From Methylobacterium brachythecii (GTDB lineage: Bacteria; Pseudomonadota; Alphaproteobacteria; Rhizobiales; Beijerinckiaceae): DNA of 64,000 nt. Of the stretch, positions 44,527 through 54,619 are shown piece by piece. The stretch's first letter is position 1. Every line of letters begins with the position of its first letter. Location of the stretch: NCBI RefSeq assembly GCF_014196345.1, contig NZ_JACIDN010000002.1, positions 124,001-188,000 of the forward strand. The letters run 5' to 3'. A program made the translations under genes and the position numbers. The notes under the pieces were generated by a model. It did not search any database and was not told the DNA's origin. It worked only from the letters and a program-made list of their open reading frames with translations.

Positions 44527-47500
44527 ATGTTCGCCTTCCTCGTCCGCTCGGCGCTCGCCAACCGCGTCCTCGTCCTCGCTCTGTGCGCCGCTCTCATCCT
44601 AGGAGGTGGCCTCGCGCTGACGCGGCTGCCGGTCGACGTGCTGCCCGATCTCAACCGCCCCACCGTCACGGTCATGACGGAGGCCGACGGCTACGCCCCA
44701 CGCGAGGTCGAACAGCTCGTCACTTATCCGATCGAGACCCGGATGAACGGCCTGCCCGGCGTCAGCCGGGTGCGCTCGGTCTCCGGCGTCGGCCTCTCCA
44801 TCGTCACGGTGGAGTTCGACTGGGACACCGATCTCTACCGCGACCGCCAGTTCGTCGCGGAAAAGCTCGCCCTGGTGCGGACCGAGTTGCCCGCCGGAGT
44901 CGAGCCGACCATGGGGCCGGTCGCCTCGATCATGGGGGGCATCCTGCTCGTCGCCGTCACGGGCGAGACGGCGACCCCGATGGAGCTGCGCGAGACGGCC
45001 GACTTCACCCTGCGGCCGAGGCTGCTCGCCATCCCCGGCGTGGCGCAGGTGATCCCGATCGGCGGCGAGGTCCGTCAGTTCCGGGTCAGCCCGAATCCGG
45101 CGGCGATGCGGATGCTTGGCGTGACCAACCAGGGCCTCGCCAACGCGCTCGCCAATTTCGGCACCAATGCCGGCGGCGGCTTCGCCGACAGCAACGCCCG
45201 CGAGATCCTGATCCGCAACGTCGGTCGAACCCTCAGCCTCGACGACCTCAAGAACGTCGTGCTGCCGACCGGGCCCGATGGCGCCACTGTCGCGGCCGAC
45301 CTGCCAGGCACCGGCAATCCGGCCGTCGAAGGCCGCGTCCATCTGCGCCAGGTCGCGGAGGTGGGCTACGCCGCGAAGCCGCGCCGGGGCGATGCCGGAT
45401 ACATGGGCAGGCCCTCGGTGATCCTCTCGATCGAGAAGCAGCCGGGCATCGACACCGTGCGGCTCACGCAGAGCGTCGAGGCCGCGCTGAAGGAGATCGG
45501 CCCGAGCCTGCCCGCCGGCATCGACGCCCAGAAGATCCTGTTCCGGCAGGCGGACTTCATCGAGACGTCGCTCGGCAACGTCGAGCGCGTGCTGATCGAG
45601 GCCATCGCCGTTGTCTCGCTGGTACTGTTCGCCTTTCTGATGAATGCGCGCACGACGCTGATCTCGCTGACCGCGATCCCGGTCTCGATCCTCGCCACCG
45701 CCGTGGTGTTCAAGTTCTTCGGTTTGTCGATCAACACGATGACACTCGGCGGCCTCGCCATTGCCATCGGCGAGCTCGTCGACGATGCGGTGGTCGACGT
45801 CGAAAACATCTATCGCCGGCTGCGCGACAACCGGGCGGCGGCCTCGCCGCGCTCGGTCTTCGCGGTCGTGGTCGCCGCCTCCACCGAGGTGCGCTCGGGG
45901 ATCGTCTACGCCACCGCGATCATCGTGCTGGTCTTCGTGCCGCTCTTCGCCCTGTCGGGGATCGAGGGTCGACTCTTCGCGCCGCTCGGCCAGGCCTACA
46001 TCGTCGCGATCCTCTCGAGCCTTCTTGTTTCCGTGACGCTGACGCCGGTCCTGGCCTCCTACCTGCTGCCGGGAATGAAGAGCATTGCCGATCACGAGCC
46101 GGCGCTGATCCGCTGGCTGAAGCGGGGATATTCCCGAATGCTGCGGGCGGCACTGGCGCATCAGGCTGCCTTGATCTCGCTCGTCCTGGTGGGCGTCCTG
46201 GCCGCCGGCTTCGGTGCGACGCGGCTGCCGCGAGCCTTCCTGCCGCCCTTCAACGAGGGCTCCTTCACGATCAACCTCACCTTCCGGCCGGGTATCTCGC
46301 TCGCCGAAAGCAGCCGAGTCGGCGCCATCGCCGAGCGCCTGCTGCTCGACCTGCCCGAAGTGGAGGCGGTGGGCCGGAGGACCGGCCGGGCCGAACTCGA
46401 CGAGCATGCCGAGGGAGTCCACTCGTCCGATCTCGAAGTGCGCCTGAAATCCGGTGGCCGCGAGCGCGAGGCCGTGGTGGCTGATCTGCGAGAGCGCCTC
46501 GCGGTGCTGCCGGTCTCGGTGAATGTCGGTCAGCCGATCTCGCACAGGCTCGACCACATGCTCTCGGGTGTGCGCGCCGAGATCGCGCTGAAACTGTTCG
46601 GCGATGACCTCGATGCGCTCCGCAGCAGCGCCGAAGGCCTGCGCGAACGGCTGGCCAAGGAGGTGCCGGGCCTGCGCGACCTGCAGGTCGAGCGGCAGGT
46701 GCTGATCCCTCAGCTCGACATCCGCGTCGACCATACCCGCGCCGCGCTCTACGGCGTGTCGCCCTCGGGCGTCGTCGAGGCGATCAGCCGGCTCGCCAAC
46801 GGACGCACCGTCTCGACCATCGCGGATGGGCCGCGCCGCTTCGACGTGACCCTGCGGCTGCCGGAAAACCGACGGACCCCACAGGCACTCGGCGACCTGC
46901 TCGTCGAAACACCCTCCGGCTGGGTGCCGGCCCGCGAGATCGCCGACATCCGCGAGACCGACGGGCCGAACCAGATCCTTCGCGAAAATGGTCGGCGGCG
47001 GATCGTCGTGCAGGCCAATTCCGATGGCAGCACCGACATGGCCGCCCTGGTCGCCGGCATCCGCCGCGTCATCGACGCGACGAAGCTGCCGCAGGGGGTC
47101 AGCGCCACCCTGGAAGGGACGTATCAGGCGCAAGGCGAGGCCGCGCGCACCATCGGGGTGCTCTCGCTGGTCTCCCTGACCCTCGTCTTCGCCCTGCTGC
47201 ACGGCCGCTACCGCTCGGTGGCGCTCGCGCTGATCATCATGGGCAACGTGCCGCTCGCCATCCTCGGCAGCGTCGCGGCGCTCTGGATTGCGGGTCTGCC
47301 GCTCTCCGTCGCCTCGATGATCGGCTTCGTGACGCTGACCGGCATCGTCGCCCGCAACGGCATCCTCAAGGTCAGCCACATGCTGAACCTCGTGGTCGAC
47401 GAGGGGCTGCCCCTCGGACCCGACCTCGTGATCCGCGCCAGCCTGGAACGCATGACCCCGGTGCTGATGACCGCGCTCTCCGCCGCCATTGCGCTGGTGC

Positions 47501-47697
47501 CGCTGCTCTTCGACGGCACCGCGCCGGGCAAGGAGATCCTGCATCCCGTCGCCGTCACCATCTTCGGCGGCCTGGTGAGCGCGACGCTGCTCGACGCGGT
47601 CCTCACCCCGATCCTCGTCCTGCGTTTCGGCCGCCCGGCCTTCGCGCGGCTGCAGGACGGGCCCAGCGACTCCAGCGCGCTGCGCGAAGCCTTCTGA
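44527..47697 (+). CDS. heavy-metal efflux RND permease, CusA/CzcA-like (second system)
   Basis: 1056 residues, inner membrane, proton antiport. TM1 [19 protein letters not shown], porter motifs [20 protein letters not shown] and [22 protein letters not shown]4 [20 protein letters not shown] with acidic residues, [16 protein letters not shown], and the C-terminal [19 protein letters not shown]. The LPGVSRVRS and TYPIE signatures favour the metal-efflux branch over drug pumps. About one third identical by eye in motif regions to the first system's pump, so the two are distinct systems. Located in an operon with the adaptor. Confidence 0.92.
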   Translation: MFAFLVRSALANRVLVLALCAALILGGGLALTRLPVDVLPDLNRPTVTVMTEADGYAPREVEQLVTYPIETRMNGLPGVSRVRSVSGVGLSIVTVEFDWDTDLYRDRQFVAEKLALVRTELPAGVEPTMGPVASIMGGILLVAVTGETATPMELRETADFTLRPRLLAIPGVAQVIPIGGEVRQFRVSPNPAAMRMLGVTNQGLANALANFGTNAGGGFADSNAREILIRNVGRTLSLDDLKNVVLPTGPDGATVAADLPGTGNPAVEGRVHLRQVAEVGYAAKPRRGDAGYMGRPSVILSIEKQPGIDTVRLTQSVEAALKEIGPSLPAGIDAQKILFRQADFIETSLGNVERVLIEAIAVVSLVLFAFLMNARTTLISLTAIPVSILATAVVFKFFGLSINTMTLGGLAIAIGELVDDAVVDVENIYRRLRDNRAAASPRSVFAVVVAASTEVRSGIVYATAIIVLVFVPLFALSGIEGRLFAPLGQAYIVAILSSLLVSVTLTPVLASYLLPGMKSIADHEPALIRWLKRGYSRMLRAALAHQAALISLVLVGVLAAGFGATRLPRAFLPPFNEGSFTINLTFRPGISLAESSRVGAIAERLLLDLPEVEAVGRRTGRAELDEHAEGVHSSDLEVRLKSGGREREAVVADLRERLAVLPVSVNVGQPISHRLDHMLSGVRAEIALKLFGDDLDALRSSAEGLRERLAKEVPGLRDLQVERQVLIPQLDIRVDHTRAALYGVSPSGVVEAISRLANGRTVSTIADGPRRFDVTLRLPENRRTPQALGDLLVETPSGWVPAREIADIRETDGPNQILRENGRRRIVVQANSDGSTDMAALVAGIRRVIDATKLPQGVSATLEGTYQAQGEAARTIGVLSLVSLTLVFALLHGRYRSVALALIIMGNVPLAILGSVAALWIAGLPLSVASMIGFVTLTGIVARNGILKVSHMLNLVVDEGLPLGPDLVIRASLERMTPVLMTALSAAIALVPLLFDGTAPGKEILHPVAVTIFGGLVSATLLDAVLTPILVLRFGRPAFARLQDGPSDSSALREAF

Positions 47698-47734
47698 CAC
47701 CGATTCTCAGCCATATGCCGGGACACCGACCGCC

Positions 47735-48106
47735 ATGCGAAATCTCTTCGTGGCCACCTTCCTCATCCTCGCTTCGGCCGCATCCGCCGAAGGCGAGCAT
47801 CACCACGGCCATACGATGCCGGCCGCGCAGGACTCCGACACCGCCGCGACTGAGGCCTTCAGAGAGGCCGACACGCGCATGCACCGGGATATGGCGATCG
47901 CCTATTCGAACGACGTGGACGTCGACTTCCTGCGTGGAATGATCCCGCACCACGCTGGCGCCATCGCCATGGCCAAGATTGTCCTCGCGCATTCGAAAGA
48001 CTCTGAGGTCCGGAAACTCGCGGAAGAGATCGTCAGGGCACAGGTGGGCGAGACCGAGCAGATGCAGGCAATGCTGAAGCAGCGGGAAGGCGCTCTCAAA
48101 CGCTAA
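47735..48106 (+). CDS. exported DUF305 protein
   Basis: 123-residue periplasmic helical protein. Signal peptide LFVATFLILASAASA, then a His-rich start (EHHHGHTM), and the DUF305 core DVDFLRGMIPHHAGAIAMAK with the HH pair at residues 72-73, followed by AEEIVRAQVGETEQMQAMLK. DUF305 proteins commonly accompany copper-resistance genes and are thought to bind metal through the His and Met residues. Last gene of the second RND cluster, 37 bp after the pump gene. Confidence 0.87.
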   Translation: MRNLFVATFLILASAASAEGEHHHGHTMPAAQDSDTAATEAFREADTRMHRDMAIAYSNDVDVDFLRGMIPHHAGAIAMAKIVLAHSKDSEVRKLAEEIVRAQVGETEQMQAMLKQREGALKR

Positions 48107-48116
48107 CGCTCGCGGC

Positions 48117-48135
48117 ACTTTTGCATTGCAAAAGT
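48117..48135. promoter_or_regulatory. 19-bp palindrome after DUF305 gene
   Basis: ACTTTTGC-ATT-GCAAAAGT has perfect 8-bp arms, 10 bp past the DUF305 stop and 243 bp before the cytochrome start. Weak AT stem with a 3-nt loop and no T-run; may be an operator for the cytochrome gene or a poor terminator. Confidence 0.35.
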
Positions 48136-48158
48136 ATGTCGAGACGACCGCAGCGATC

Positions 48159-48189
48159 ACTCTGCGGACAATTCAAAATTTCGCAGAGT
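48159..48189. repeat. inverted repeat in the cytochrome c upstream region
   Basis: ACTCTGCG and CGCAGAGT form an 8-bp stem around a 15-nt AT-rich loop; the right arm overlaps the palindrome AGTGCACT. Function unknown; possibly the actual terminator of the efflux operon. Confidence 0.4.
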
Positions 48190-48377
48190 GCACTGCGAGA
48201 TAACTGTCGAACTGTTCGTTAGTGCACACTATAAGATAGGAATTGTATTCAGAAGAATTCTAGTTTTCGTGCATCCTTATGATCTTCTCAGCAGTTCCCT
48301 CCGCACGACAAATCGCCGCGCCTCAAGACGACGCAGATCGTCTCGAGGCGTCGGAAGAAACATGGAGGTACGCCGAG

Positions 48378-48767
48378 ATGAGGGTGACGACGATTGGTGC
48401 CAGTCTCGCGCTCGGGACGCTGATGTTTGCGGGCGGCGCACTCGCCGATGCCGGTCCGTTCAGCCAGAAGCAGGCCGAGGATGGCAAGACCAAGTTCAAC
48501 AATCACTGCGCCCAATGTCACAGGCCGAACCTCGCAGGTGGTACAGGCCCTGCCCTCACGGGCGACGAGTTCAAGAAGAAGTGGGCCGGCAAGCCCGTGG
48601 CGGAGCTGCGCACATTCATCCATGAGAAGATGCCGCAGACGGCGCCGGGCTCGCTGGGCGACGATCAGATCGATCCGATCGTCGCGTTCGTCCTCTCGAA
48701 GAACGGCGTGCAGCCCGGAGACAAGGATCTCACCAAGGACTCGGCGAGCGCGCAGTTTCCGAAATAG
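48378..48767 (+). CDS. small c-type cytochrome
   Basis: 129-residue periplasmic class I cytochrome. Signal peptide LALGTLMFAGGALA, haem motif CAQCH (Cys44-His48), GPALTGDEFKKKWAGKP and the distal-methionine region KMPQTAPGSLGDDQ. It is close to cytochromes that donate or accept electrons from dehydrogenases, but its partner is unknown. ATG at 48378 follows GCCGAG. An upstream frame to 48279 is ignored because it would remove the signal peptide from the N-terminus. Confidence 0.85.
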   Translation: MRVTTIGASLALGTLMFAGGALADAGPFSQKQAEDGKTKFNNHCAQCHRPNLAGGTGPALTGDEFKKKWAGKPVAELRTFIHEKMPQTAPGSLGDDQIDPIVAFVLSKNGVQPGDKDLTKDSASAQFPK

Positions 48768-48773
48768 CCTCGC

Positions 48774-48799
48774 GGAAGGCCGCGGACACGCGGCCTTCC
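48774..48799. terminator. bidirectional terminator between cytochrome c and hflX
   Basis: GGAAGGCCGCG-GACA-CGCGGCCTTCC is a perfect 11-bp stem with a 4-nt loop in the 74-bp gap between two convergent genes. Confidence 0.75.
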
Positions 48800-48841
48800 A
48801 AACGGTTCATCGGGAGCGCACGTCGCGGCGAGTGCCAGAGC

Positions 48842-50236
48842 CTACGTGGCCGGCGCGCCAATTCGGCGAGCGCTCTCGAATCGATTGAGAAAGCGCGGCT
48901 CCTTTTCCGGTGCGATCCGGATGGCGAGATGCATCGTGCCGCCCTCCTCCGACGTCCGATCAAGCACCTCGGCATTCTCGTAAAGCCAGTTCAACGCGGC
49001 CCCTTCCTCTGGCCCGAGTTCGACCGCGAAGGTCGAGCGGGCCTTAGCGATCCGTGCTTCGATGCGGGCGGAGAGCGCGTCGAGGCCCTCCCCCGTCAGA
49101 GCCGAGACCAGGACCGGGACGGCGTCGCCACTCTGCTTGCCGAGATTGCCGAGCCGCGTGCGCTCGCCCTCGTGCAACAGATCCGCCTTGTTCCAGACCT
49201 CGATGATCCGGTCGGCATTCGCCTCGATCCCGAGCTCGCGCAGAACCTCGTCGACGTCGTCGCGCTGCGCTTCCGTATCGCCATGCGAGACGTCGCGGAC
49301 GTGCAGCAGGATATCCGCCTCGATGACGTCCTCCAGCGTGGCGCGGAAGGCCGCGATCAATGAGGTCGGCAGGTCGGAGATGAAGCCGACCGTGTCCGAC
49401 AGGATCACCGTCTCGCCGTGCGGCAGCCGGGTCGCGCGGGCCGTCGGGTCGAGGGTGGCGAAGAGCATGTCCTGCGCCTTCACCTCAGCCTTGGTGAGCG
49501 CATTGAACAGCGTCGACTTGCCGGCATTCGTGTAGCCGACGAGCGCGACGATCGGATACGGCACCCGCGCGCGGCTCTTGCGGTGCAGACCGCGAGTGCG
49601 GGTGACCGAGTCGAGATCGCGCTCGATCTTAGTCATGCGCTCCTGGATCTGGCGCCGGTCGGCTTCGATCTGGGTCTCGCCGGGGCCGCCGAGGAAGCCG
49701 AAGCCGCCGCGCTGGCGCTCGAGGTGGGTCCAGGAGCGGACGAGCCGGCTCTTCTGATAGGCGAGATGGGCGTGCTCGACCTGCAGCGTGCCCTCGCGGG
49801 TCGAGGCGCGGCGGCCGAAGATCTCCAGGATCAAGCCGGTCCGGTCGATGACCTTGGCGCCCCAGACCTTTTCCAGGTTGCGCTGCTGCACCGGCGAGAG
49901 CGCGCAATCGGCGACCACGAGGCCGATCTCCTCGGCCGCAATCAGCCCGGCGATTTCCTCGACCCGGCCCTTGCCGAGATAGGTCGAGGGCCGGATGCGC
50001 TGGATCTGCACGCTGATCGCCTGCGCCACATCCAGCTCGATCGCAGCGGCGAGTCCAGCCGCCTCGTCGAGGCGCGCCTCGACCGACCGCGGGGTCTCGT
50101 CGCTGCGGGCCGAACGCTCGGCGGCGCGGGTCAAATAGGGTCCCACCACGAGCGTCCGGGTCGCGGCTGCGATATCGCCCTCGGGCGCGGCCTGACGCCG
50201 CAGCCGATCCTCGCCGGGGGTCAGCGTTTCAGTCAT
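48842..50236 (-). CDS. hflX: ribosome-associated GTPase HflX
   Basis: 464-residue translational GTPase that splits stalled ribosomes and responds to heat or stationary stress. The N-terminal subdomain contains [19 protein letters not shown]; the glycine-rich ARGSRTKE-like linker [19 protein letters not shown] precedes the G domain with GYTNAGKST (G1), [10 protein letters not shown] (G3) and NKADLL (G4). Complete length. Downstream of hfq by 95 bp in the same direction, the usual hfq-hflX order. Confidence 0.95.
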   Translation of the reverse strand: MTETLTPGEDRLRRQAAPEGDIAAATRTLVVGPYLTRAAERSARSDETPRSVEARLDEAAGLAAAIELDVAQAISVQIQRIRPSTYLGKGRVEEIAGLIAAEEIGLVVADCALSPVQQRNLEKVWGAKVIDRTGLILEIFGRRASTREGTLQVEHAHLAYQKSRLVRSWTHLERQRGGFGFLGGPGETQIEADRRQIQERMTKIERDLDSVTRTRGLHRKSRARVPYPIVALVGYTNAGKSTLFNALTKAEVKAQDMLFATLDPTARATRLPHGETVILSDTVGFISDLPTSLIAAFRATLEDVIEADILLHVRDVSHGDTEAQRDDVDEVLRELGIEANADRIIEVWNKADLLHEGERTRLGNLGKQSGDAVPVLVSALTGEGLDALSARIEARIAKARSTFAVELGPEEGAALNWLYENAEVLDRTSEEGGTMHLAIRIAPEKEPRFLNRFESARRIGAPAT

Positions 50237-50331
50237 GAAGTCCTCTTGGCATCACGATGACATATCGTGATGCCCGATGCCGTTTCGAAGGGGGCCTTCC
50301 GGGCAACCTCATGGATCGCCTCGCAGAAGCC

Positions 50332-50586
50332 TCAGGCCTTCTCGGGAGCCGTCTCGTCCGGCTCGAACAACTGGACCGGGTGACCGGGCATGATGGTCGA
50401 GATTGCGTGCTTGTAGACGAGCTGCGAATGGCCGTCCCGGCGCAAAAGCACACAGAAGTTGTCGAACCAAGTCACCACGCCCTGGAGTTTTACTCCGTTG
50501 ACGAGGAAGATCGTGAGCGGGATCTTGTTCTTGCGGACGTGATTGAGGAACGTGTCCTGAAGATTTTGTGCGCGCTCGCCCGCCAT
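50332..50586 (-). CDS. hfq: RNA chaperone Hfq
   Basis: 84-residue Sm-like hexamer subunit that pairs small RNAs with targets. [20 protein letters not shown] is the classic N-terminus, [20 protein letters not shown] the Sm1 motif, and [17 protein letters not shown] the Sm2 motif. The C-terminal tail is short (DETAPEKA), typical for alphaproteobacteria. ATG at 50586 fits the family start; AAGGATAAG precedes it. Confidence 0.97.
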   Translation of the reverse strand: MAGERAQNLQDTFLNHVRKNKIPLTIFLVNGVKLQGVVTWFDNFCVLLRRDGHSQLVYKHAISTIMPGHPVQLFEPDETAPEKA

Positions 50587-50801
50587 TTTTCTTATCCTTG
50601 TTGAGCTTATGCCCGTCACTCGGAACGGGTTCTTTTGATTGGTTTCGCGAGTCGAAACGTTCGAGCCCGGTATCCGGATCTGACTCTCCGGACGTTTCCA
50701 TTACACGGCGAAGCCTCGCCGGACGCAAGAGGTTTGCGTGACCCAAAGTCCTTTCCCGGACCGGTCCACAACGTCGTGGACCTATCCAGGGACACCGGCG
50801 G

Positions 50802-52172
50802 TTACGGGCCGATTCCGAGGGACTTCAGCTTCCGGTGAAGCGCAGAGCGCTCCATCCCGATGAATTCGGCCGTGCGCGAGATGTTTCCGGAGAACCGCGC
50901 GATCTGCGCGATGAGATACTCGCGCTCGAAGATTTCGCGGGCCTCGCGCAGGGCGAGGCTCATCAGCTTCTCGCCGCCCGCTCCCGTCGGAGTTGTCGGG
51001 ACCAGCGCGCCGACCTCGGTCGGCAGCATCTCCGAGGTGACCTCCTGCTCCGGATCGGTCTGGGTCAGGATCATCAGCCGCTCGACGTTGTTGCGCAGCT
51101 GACGGACGTTGCCCGGCCAGTCATGCGACTGCAGCACCGCCATCGCGTCCTCGGCAATGCGGCGGCGCGGCAGGCCGGTGGCGGCCGAGATCTGGTCCAT
51201 GAAGAAGCTGATCAGCTCCGGCACGTCCTCGCGGCGCTCGGCGAGCGACGGCACACGTATCGGCACCACCGAGAGCCGATGGAAAAGGTCTTCCCGGAAA
51301 CGACCGCCGGCGATCTCTTCCGCCAGATCGCGCGACGAGGATGAGATGATGCGCACGTCCACATGGACACGCGTCGTGCCGCCGACCCGCTGAAAGTTCT
51401 GGTCGACGAGGACGCGCAGGATCCGGCTCTGCGTCTCCTTCGGCATGTCGGCGACTTCGTCGATGTAGAGGGAGCCGCCATGGGCCTCCTCCAGGGCGCC
51501 GACCCGCCGCGTCCGGCCTTCGCCGGCCTCGACGCCGAACAGTTCGGCCTCCATCGTGTCGGGCGTAATGGTCGCGGCGTTGATCACCACGAACGGGCCG
51601 CTGGCCCGCGCCGAAGAGGCGTGCAGTGTGCGCGCGGCGAGCTCCTTGCCGGAGCCCGGCGCGCCCGAGATCATCACGCGGGCGTTGGTCGGCGCGACGC
51701 GCTCGACGGTCTGGCGAAGCTGGTTCACGGCGACCGAGCCACCGACGATGCGGCTGGTCTGGCCGCCGCGGGTCTTGAGGTCGCGCACCTCGCGACGCAA
51801 CCGCGAGGTCTCCAGGGCGCGCTCCGCAACGAGGATCAGCCGGTCGGCCTTGAACGGCTTCTCAATGAAGTCGTAGGCGCCGGATTTGATGGCGGCGACC
51901 GCCGTCTCGATATTGCCGTGGCCCGAGATCATGACCACCGGCAGGTCGGGGTGACCGGCCTTGATCAGGTCGAGCACCTGCAGGCCGTCGAGGCGCGAGC
52001 CCTGCAGCCAGATGTCGAGGAAGACGAGGTGCGGGCGCCGGCTCTCGATCGAGGCGAGCGCCTCGTCCGAGCCGGAGGCCGTGCGGGTGCGATGGCCCTC
52101 GTCGTCGAGGATGCCGGAGACGAGGTCGCGAATGTCGGCCTCGTCGTCGACGATCAGGATATCGGCGCTCAT
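50802..52172 (-). CDS. ntrX: nitrogen-metabolism response regulator NtrX
   Basis: 456-residue NtrC-family regulator. Receiver with Asp53 (LVFLDIWLQ) and the Lys of EKPFKADR; AAA+ domain with GAPGSGKEL and DEVADMPKETQSRILRVL; C-terminal Fis-type helix-turn-helix GNISRTAEFIGMERSALHRK. The sigma54-contact loop GAFTGA is missing (the segment reads ELFGVEAGEGRTRRVG), as known for alphaproteobacterial NtrX, so it likely acts without activating sigma54. Translationally coupled to ntrY by a 4-bp overlap. Confidence 0.95.
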   Translation of the reverse strand: MSADILIVDDEADIRDLVSGILDDEGHRTRTASGSDEALASIESRRPHLVFLDIWLQGSRLDGLQVLDLIKAGHPDLPVVMISGHGNIETAVAAIKSGAYDFIEKPFKADRLILVAERALETSRLRREVRDLKTRGGQTSRIVGGSVAVNQLRQTVERVAPTNARVMISGAPGSGKELAARTLHASSARASGPFVVINAATITPDTMEAELFGVEAGEGRTRRVGALEEAHGGSLYIDEVADMPKETQSRILRVLVDQNFQRVGGTTRVHVDVRIISSSSRDLAEEIAGGRFREDLFHRLSVVPIRVPSLAERREDVPELISFFMDQISAATGLPRRRIAEDAMAVLQSHDWPGNVRQLRNNVERLMILTQTDPEQEVTSEMLPTEVGALVPTTPTGAGGEKLMSLALREAREIFEREYLIAQIARFSGNISRTAEFIGMERSALHRKLKSLGIGP

Positions 52173-54517
52173 GACTGCATCTCCGCGACGCGGGGAACGC
52201 TCGTGCCGGCGCCCTCCCTGCCAGTGTTCGTTTGAGGAGTGGGGGTGGAGGCGGCCGCCGCACCGGTACCGCCGTCACGCGACAGGTCGCGCGGCACCCT
52301 CATGCGGACTTGGCCACCCCGTCCTTCGGGATTGTCGTTCAACTCGATCCCGCCACCGTGTTCCTCGAGGACCTTGCTGACGATTGCCAGGCCGAGGCCG
52401 GTCCCCCCCTCGCGGGTCGTCATATAGGGCTCGAGCAGGCGCTGGCGTCCCTCTGCCGGAAAGCCTTTTCCGTTGTCGGTGACTTCCATCACCGCGAAAT
52501 CCTGTTCCACCAGCAGCCGCAGGGAGACTCGGCCCTGGCCGCCATCCGCGAGCAGAATCTCTTCCGGCACCGCCTGGACGGCCTCGACGGCGTTCTTGAG
52601 GATGTTGGTGAGGGCTTGGCTCAACAACCGGATATCGAAGGCCGCCTCGATCCGCTCGTCCTCTCCGGCGCCCTTCACGGAGAAGGGGAAGTCGAAATCC
52701 GGATGCGCCACGCGCATCATGAAGAGGTTCTGCTTGGCGATCTCGGTGAGGTCCTGCCGCGCGATGGCGGGCTTTGGCATACGCGCGAAGGACGAGAACT
52801 CGTCCACCATGCGCTTGATCTCGTCGACTTGGCGCACGATCGTCGCCGTGCACTGGTCGAAGATCTCTTTGTCCTCGACGATCACTTTTCCGTATTTGCG
52901 CCGGATGCGCTCCGCCGAAAGCTGGATCGGCGTCAGCGGATTCTTGATCTCGTGGGCGATGCGCCGAGCCACGTCCGCCCAGGCGGAGGTGCGCTGCGCC
53001 GTGACGAGATCGGTGATGTCGTCGAGCGTCACGACATAGCCGCGCGAGCCCCCCTGGGCCTGCTCGCTCGTGACACGGACGGCGATGGTGCGCTCGCGGC
53101 CGTTGCGCTGGAGCTGGATCTGCTGCTGGAGCGCGCGCTGACGGCCCTCGCGGCCGCCCTCCTCCGGCAGGAGGGACGCGAGTTCGGGCACGGCCTGGGT
53201 CAGCGGAACGCCGACGATCTCGCCGGAGGACAGGCCGAGCGTCCGTTCCACGGACGGGTTGGCGATGGTGATGATGCCGCCCGCATCGACGCCGATCACG
53301 CCCGGCGAGACGCCCGACAGCACGGCCTCGGTGAAGCGGCGGCGCCGGTCGATGAGTTCGCTCGCAGCGGTCAGCCCGTCATGCTGGCGGCGCAGCTCCT
53401 GCGTCATCTTGTTGAAGCTCTCGCCGAGATGGCCGAGATCGCCCTCGTCGCGCCGGGCCGGCACCTGCGCGTAGTAGTTGCCCGAGGCAACCTGGTCGGC
53501 CGCGTTGATCAGCCGGCGGATCGGCTCGACGAAGCGGTTGGCGAAGTTCAGGCCGAACCAGACCGCGGAGAGCAATGTGATCAGAGCGATCAGCAGGAAC
53601 ACCGACGCGAAGGCGATCTGGATCGAGCGCTTTAGCGAATCGTAGGTCAGGTACTCCGCCGCGGCTGCCCGCGAGACGCCGGGAAAGTCGATCGCGAGCT
53701 GGCTGACCTCGCGCTGGATCAGCAGCACCGCGTTGTCGTAGGCCGGCATCCGCTGCAGGGCCGCGAAGACCTTACCCTCGTTCGGCAGCAGGCAGATCGG
53801 CTCGCTCGACTTCGCCGCATCCTCGAAAGCCGCCGCCGAAGGCAGGCGGGTCTGCTTGAGGATGTCGATCTGGGCGCGCGCGACGACCTCGTTCGGGCCG
53901 CGCATGATCTTGGCGATCGGCAAGCCGAGCGCCTGAGCGCGCGTCGTCATGAAGCCTTCGAACCAGTCGCGGTTCACGTCGAATTGGGGCCGGGCCCGGG
54001 TCAGGTCGTCGCTGAGGATGCGGATCTCGCGGGCCAGCGACTGGCACTGGTTCTCCTGGTAGGCGTCCGCAACCTCGACGGATTTCAGCACCACGTCGCG
54101 CACGCGGTCGGTGAAGCCGAGGGAGAGGCCGCGATCGATCGTCACCGAGGCAACGATCGCCAGCAGGATGGTCGGGAGGATCGCGATCAGGCTGAACAGG
54201 CCGACGATGCGCGAATGCAGCCGCGCCACCGCCGCATGCGCCTTGCGTGCATGAAGGAAGACCCGCGCCTCCCAGACGATCACCACGACGAGCCCGAGCA
54301 CGAGCGCGACGTTGACAGCGAGCAGGGTCACTCCAGTGGCCGGCGTTGGCGTGACCTTGATCAAGCCGGCCAGCATCAGGAAGGTGACGCTCGCCGAGAT
54401 CAGCGCCGTGGCGACGACGGCCGCGCCGATCCAGCCCGGCCCGCGCGGGGTCCGTCCGGGCCTTGCGGCCTCCGCCTCGAGGGCGGACCCTTTCCTGAAC
54501 CAACGCATCAGCGGCAT
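52169..54517 (-). CDS. ntrY: nitrogen-sensing histidine kinase NtrY
   Basis: 782-residue membrane kinase. Three N-terminal spans (WIGAAVVATALISASVTFLM, GVTLLAVNVALVLGLVVVIV, IVGLFSLIAILPTILLAIVA), a periplasmic sensor loop of about 175 residues, a further span (SVFLLIALITLLSAVWFGLN), HAMP (NAADQVASGNYYAQVP), PAS and kinase core. The phospho-His lies in [15 protein letters not shown]-box NILKNAVEAVQ and G-box GTGLGLAIVSKVL follow. ATG at 54517 gives a short cytoplasmic start before TM1; an upstream frame to 54580 is not favoured. Partner of NtrX. Confidence 0.95.
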   Translation of the reverse strand: MPLMRWFRKGSALEAEAARPGRTPRGPGWIGAAVVATALISASVTFLMLAGLIKVTPTPATGVTLLAVNVALVLGLVVVIVWEARVFLHARKAHAAVARLHSRIVGLFSLIAILPTILLAIVASVTIDRGLSLGFTDRVRDVVLKSVEVADAYQENQCQSLAREIRILSDDLTRARPQFDVNRDWFEGFMTTRAQALGLPIAKIMRGPNEVVARAQIDILKQTRLPSAAAFEDAAKSSEPICLLPNEGKVFAALQRMPAYDNAVLLIQREVSQLAIDFPGVSRAAAAEYLTYDSLKRSIQIAFASVFLLIALITLLSAVWFGLNFANRFVEPIRRLINAADQVASGNYYAQVPARRDEGDLGHLGESFNKMTQELRRQHDGLTAASELIDRRRRFTEAVLSGVSPGVIGVDAGGIITIANPSVERTLGLSSGEIVGVPLTQAVPELASLLPEEGGREGRQRALQQQIQLQRNGRERTIAVRVTSEQAQGGSRGYVVTLDDITDLVTAQRTSAWADVARRIAHEIKNPLTPIQLSAERIRRKYGKVIVEDKEIFDQCTATIVRQVDEIKRMVDEFSSFARMPKPAIARQDLTEIAKQNLFMMRVAHPDFDFPFSVKGAGEDERIEAAFDIRLLSQALTNILKNAVEAVQAVPEEILLADGGQGRVSLRLLVEQDFAVMEVTDNGKGFPAEGRQRLLEPYMTTREGGTGLGLAIVSKVLEEHGGGIELNDNPEGRGGQVRMRVPRDLSRDGGTGAAAASTPTPQTNTGREGAGTSVPRVAEMQS

Positions 54518-54619
54518 GGCTGATGCAGGACCATCACAGTGTGGCGAAATTAATACGAATCGGGCAATCGGCCGCCCCAATCATGAGACGGCCGTCCGCG
54601 GTTCACCTGTGATGGCAGC

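Noticed and set aside
42209..44527. Very long minus-strand open frames opposite the adaptor and pump genes (also opposite 44599-47700)
   Set aside because: They lie entirely antisense to well-recognised RND genes and have the Arg/Asp/Gly-rich composition expected for shadow frames in GC-rich DNA.
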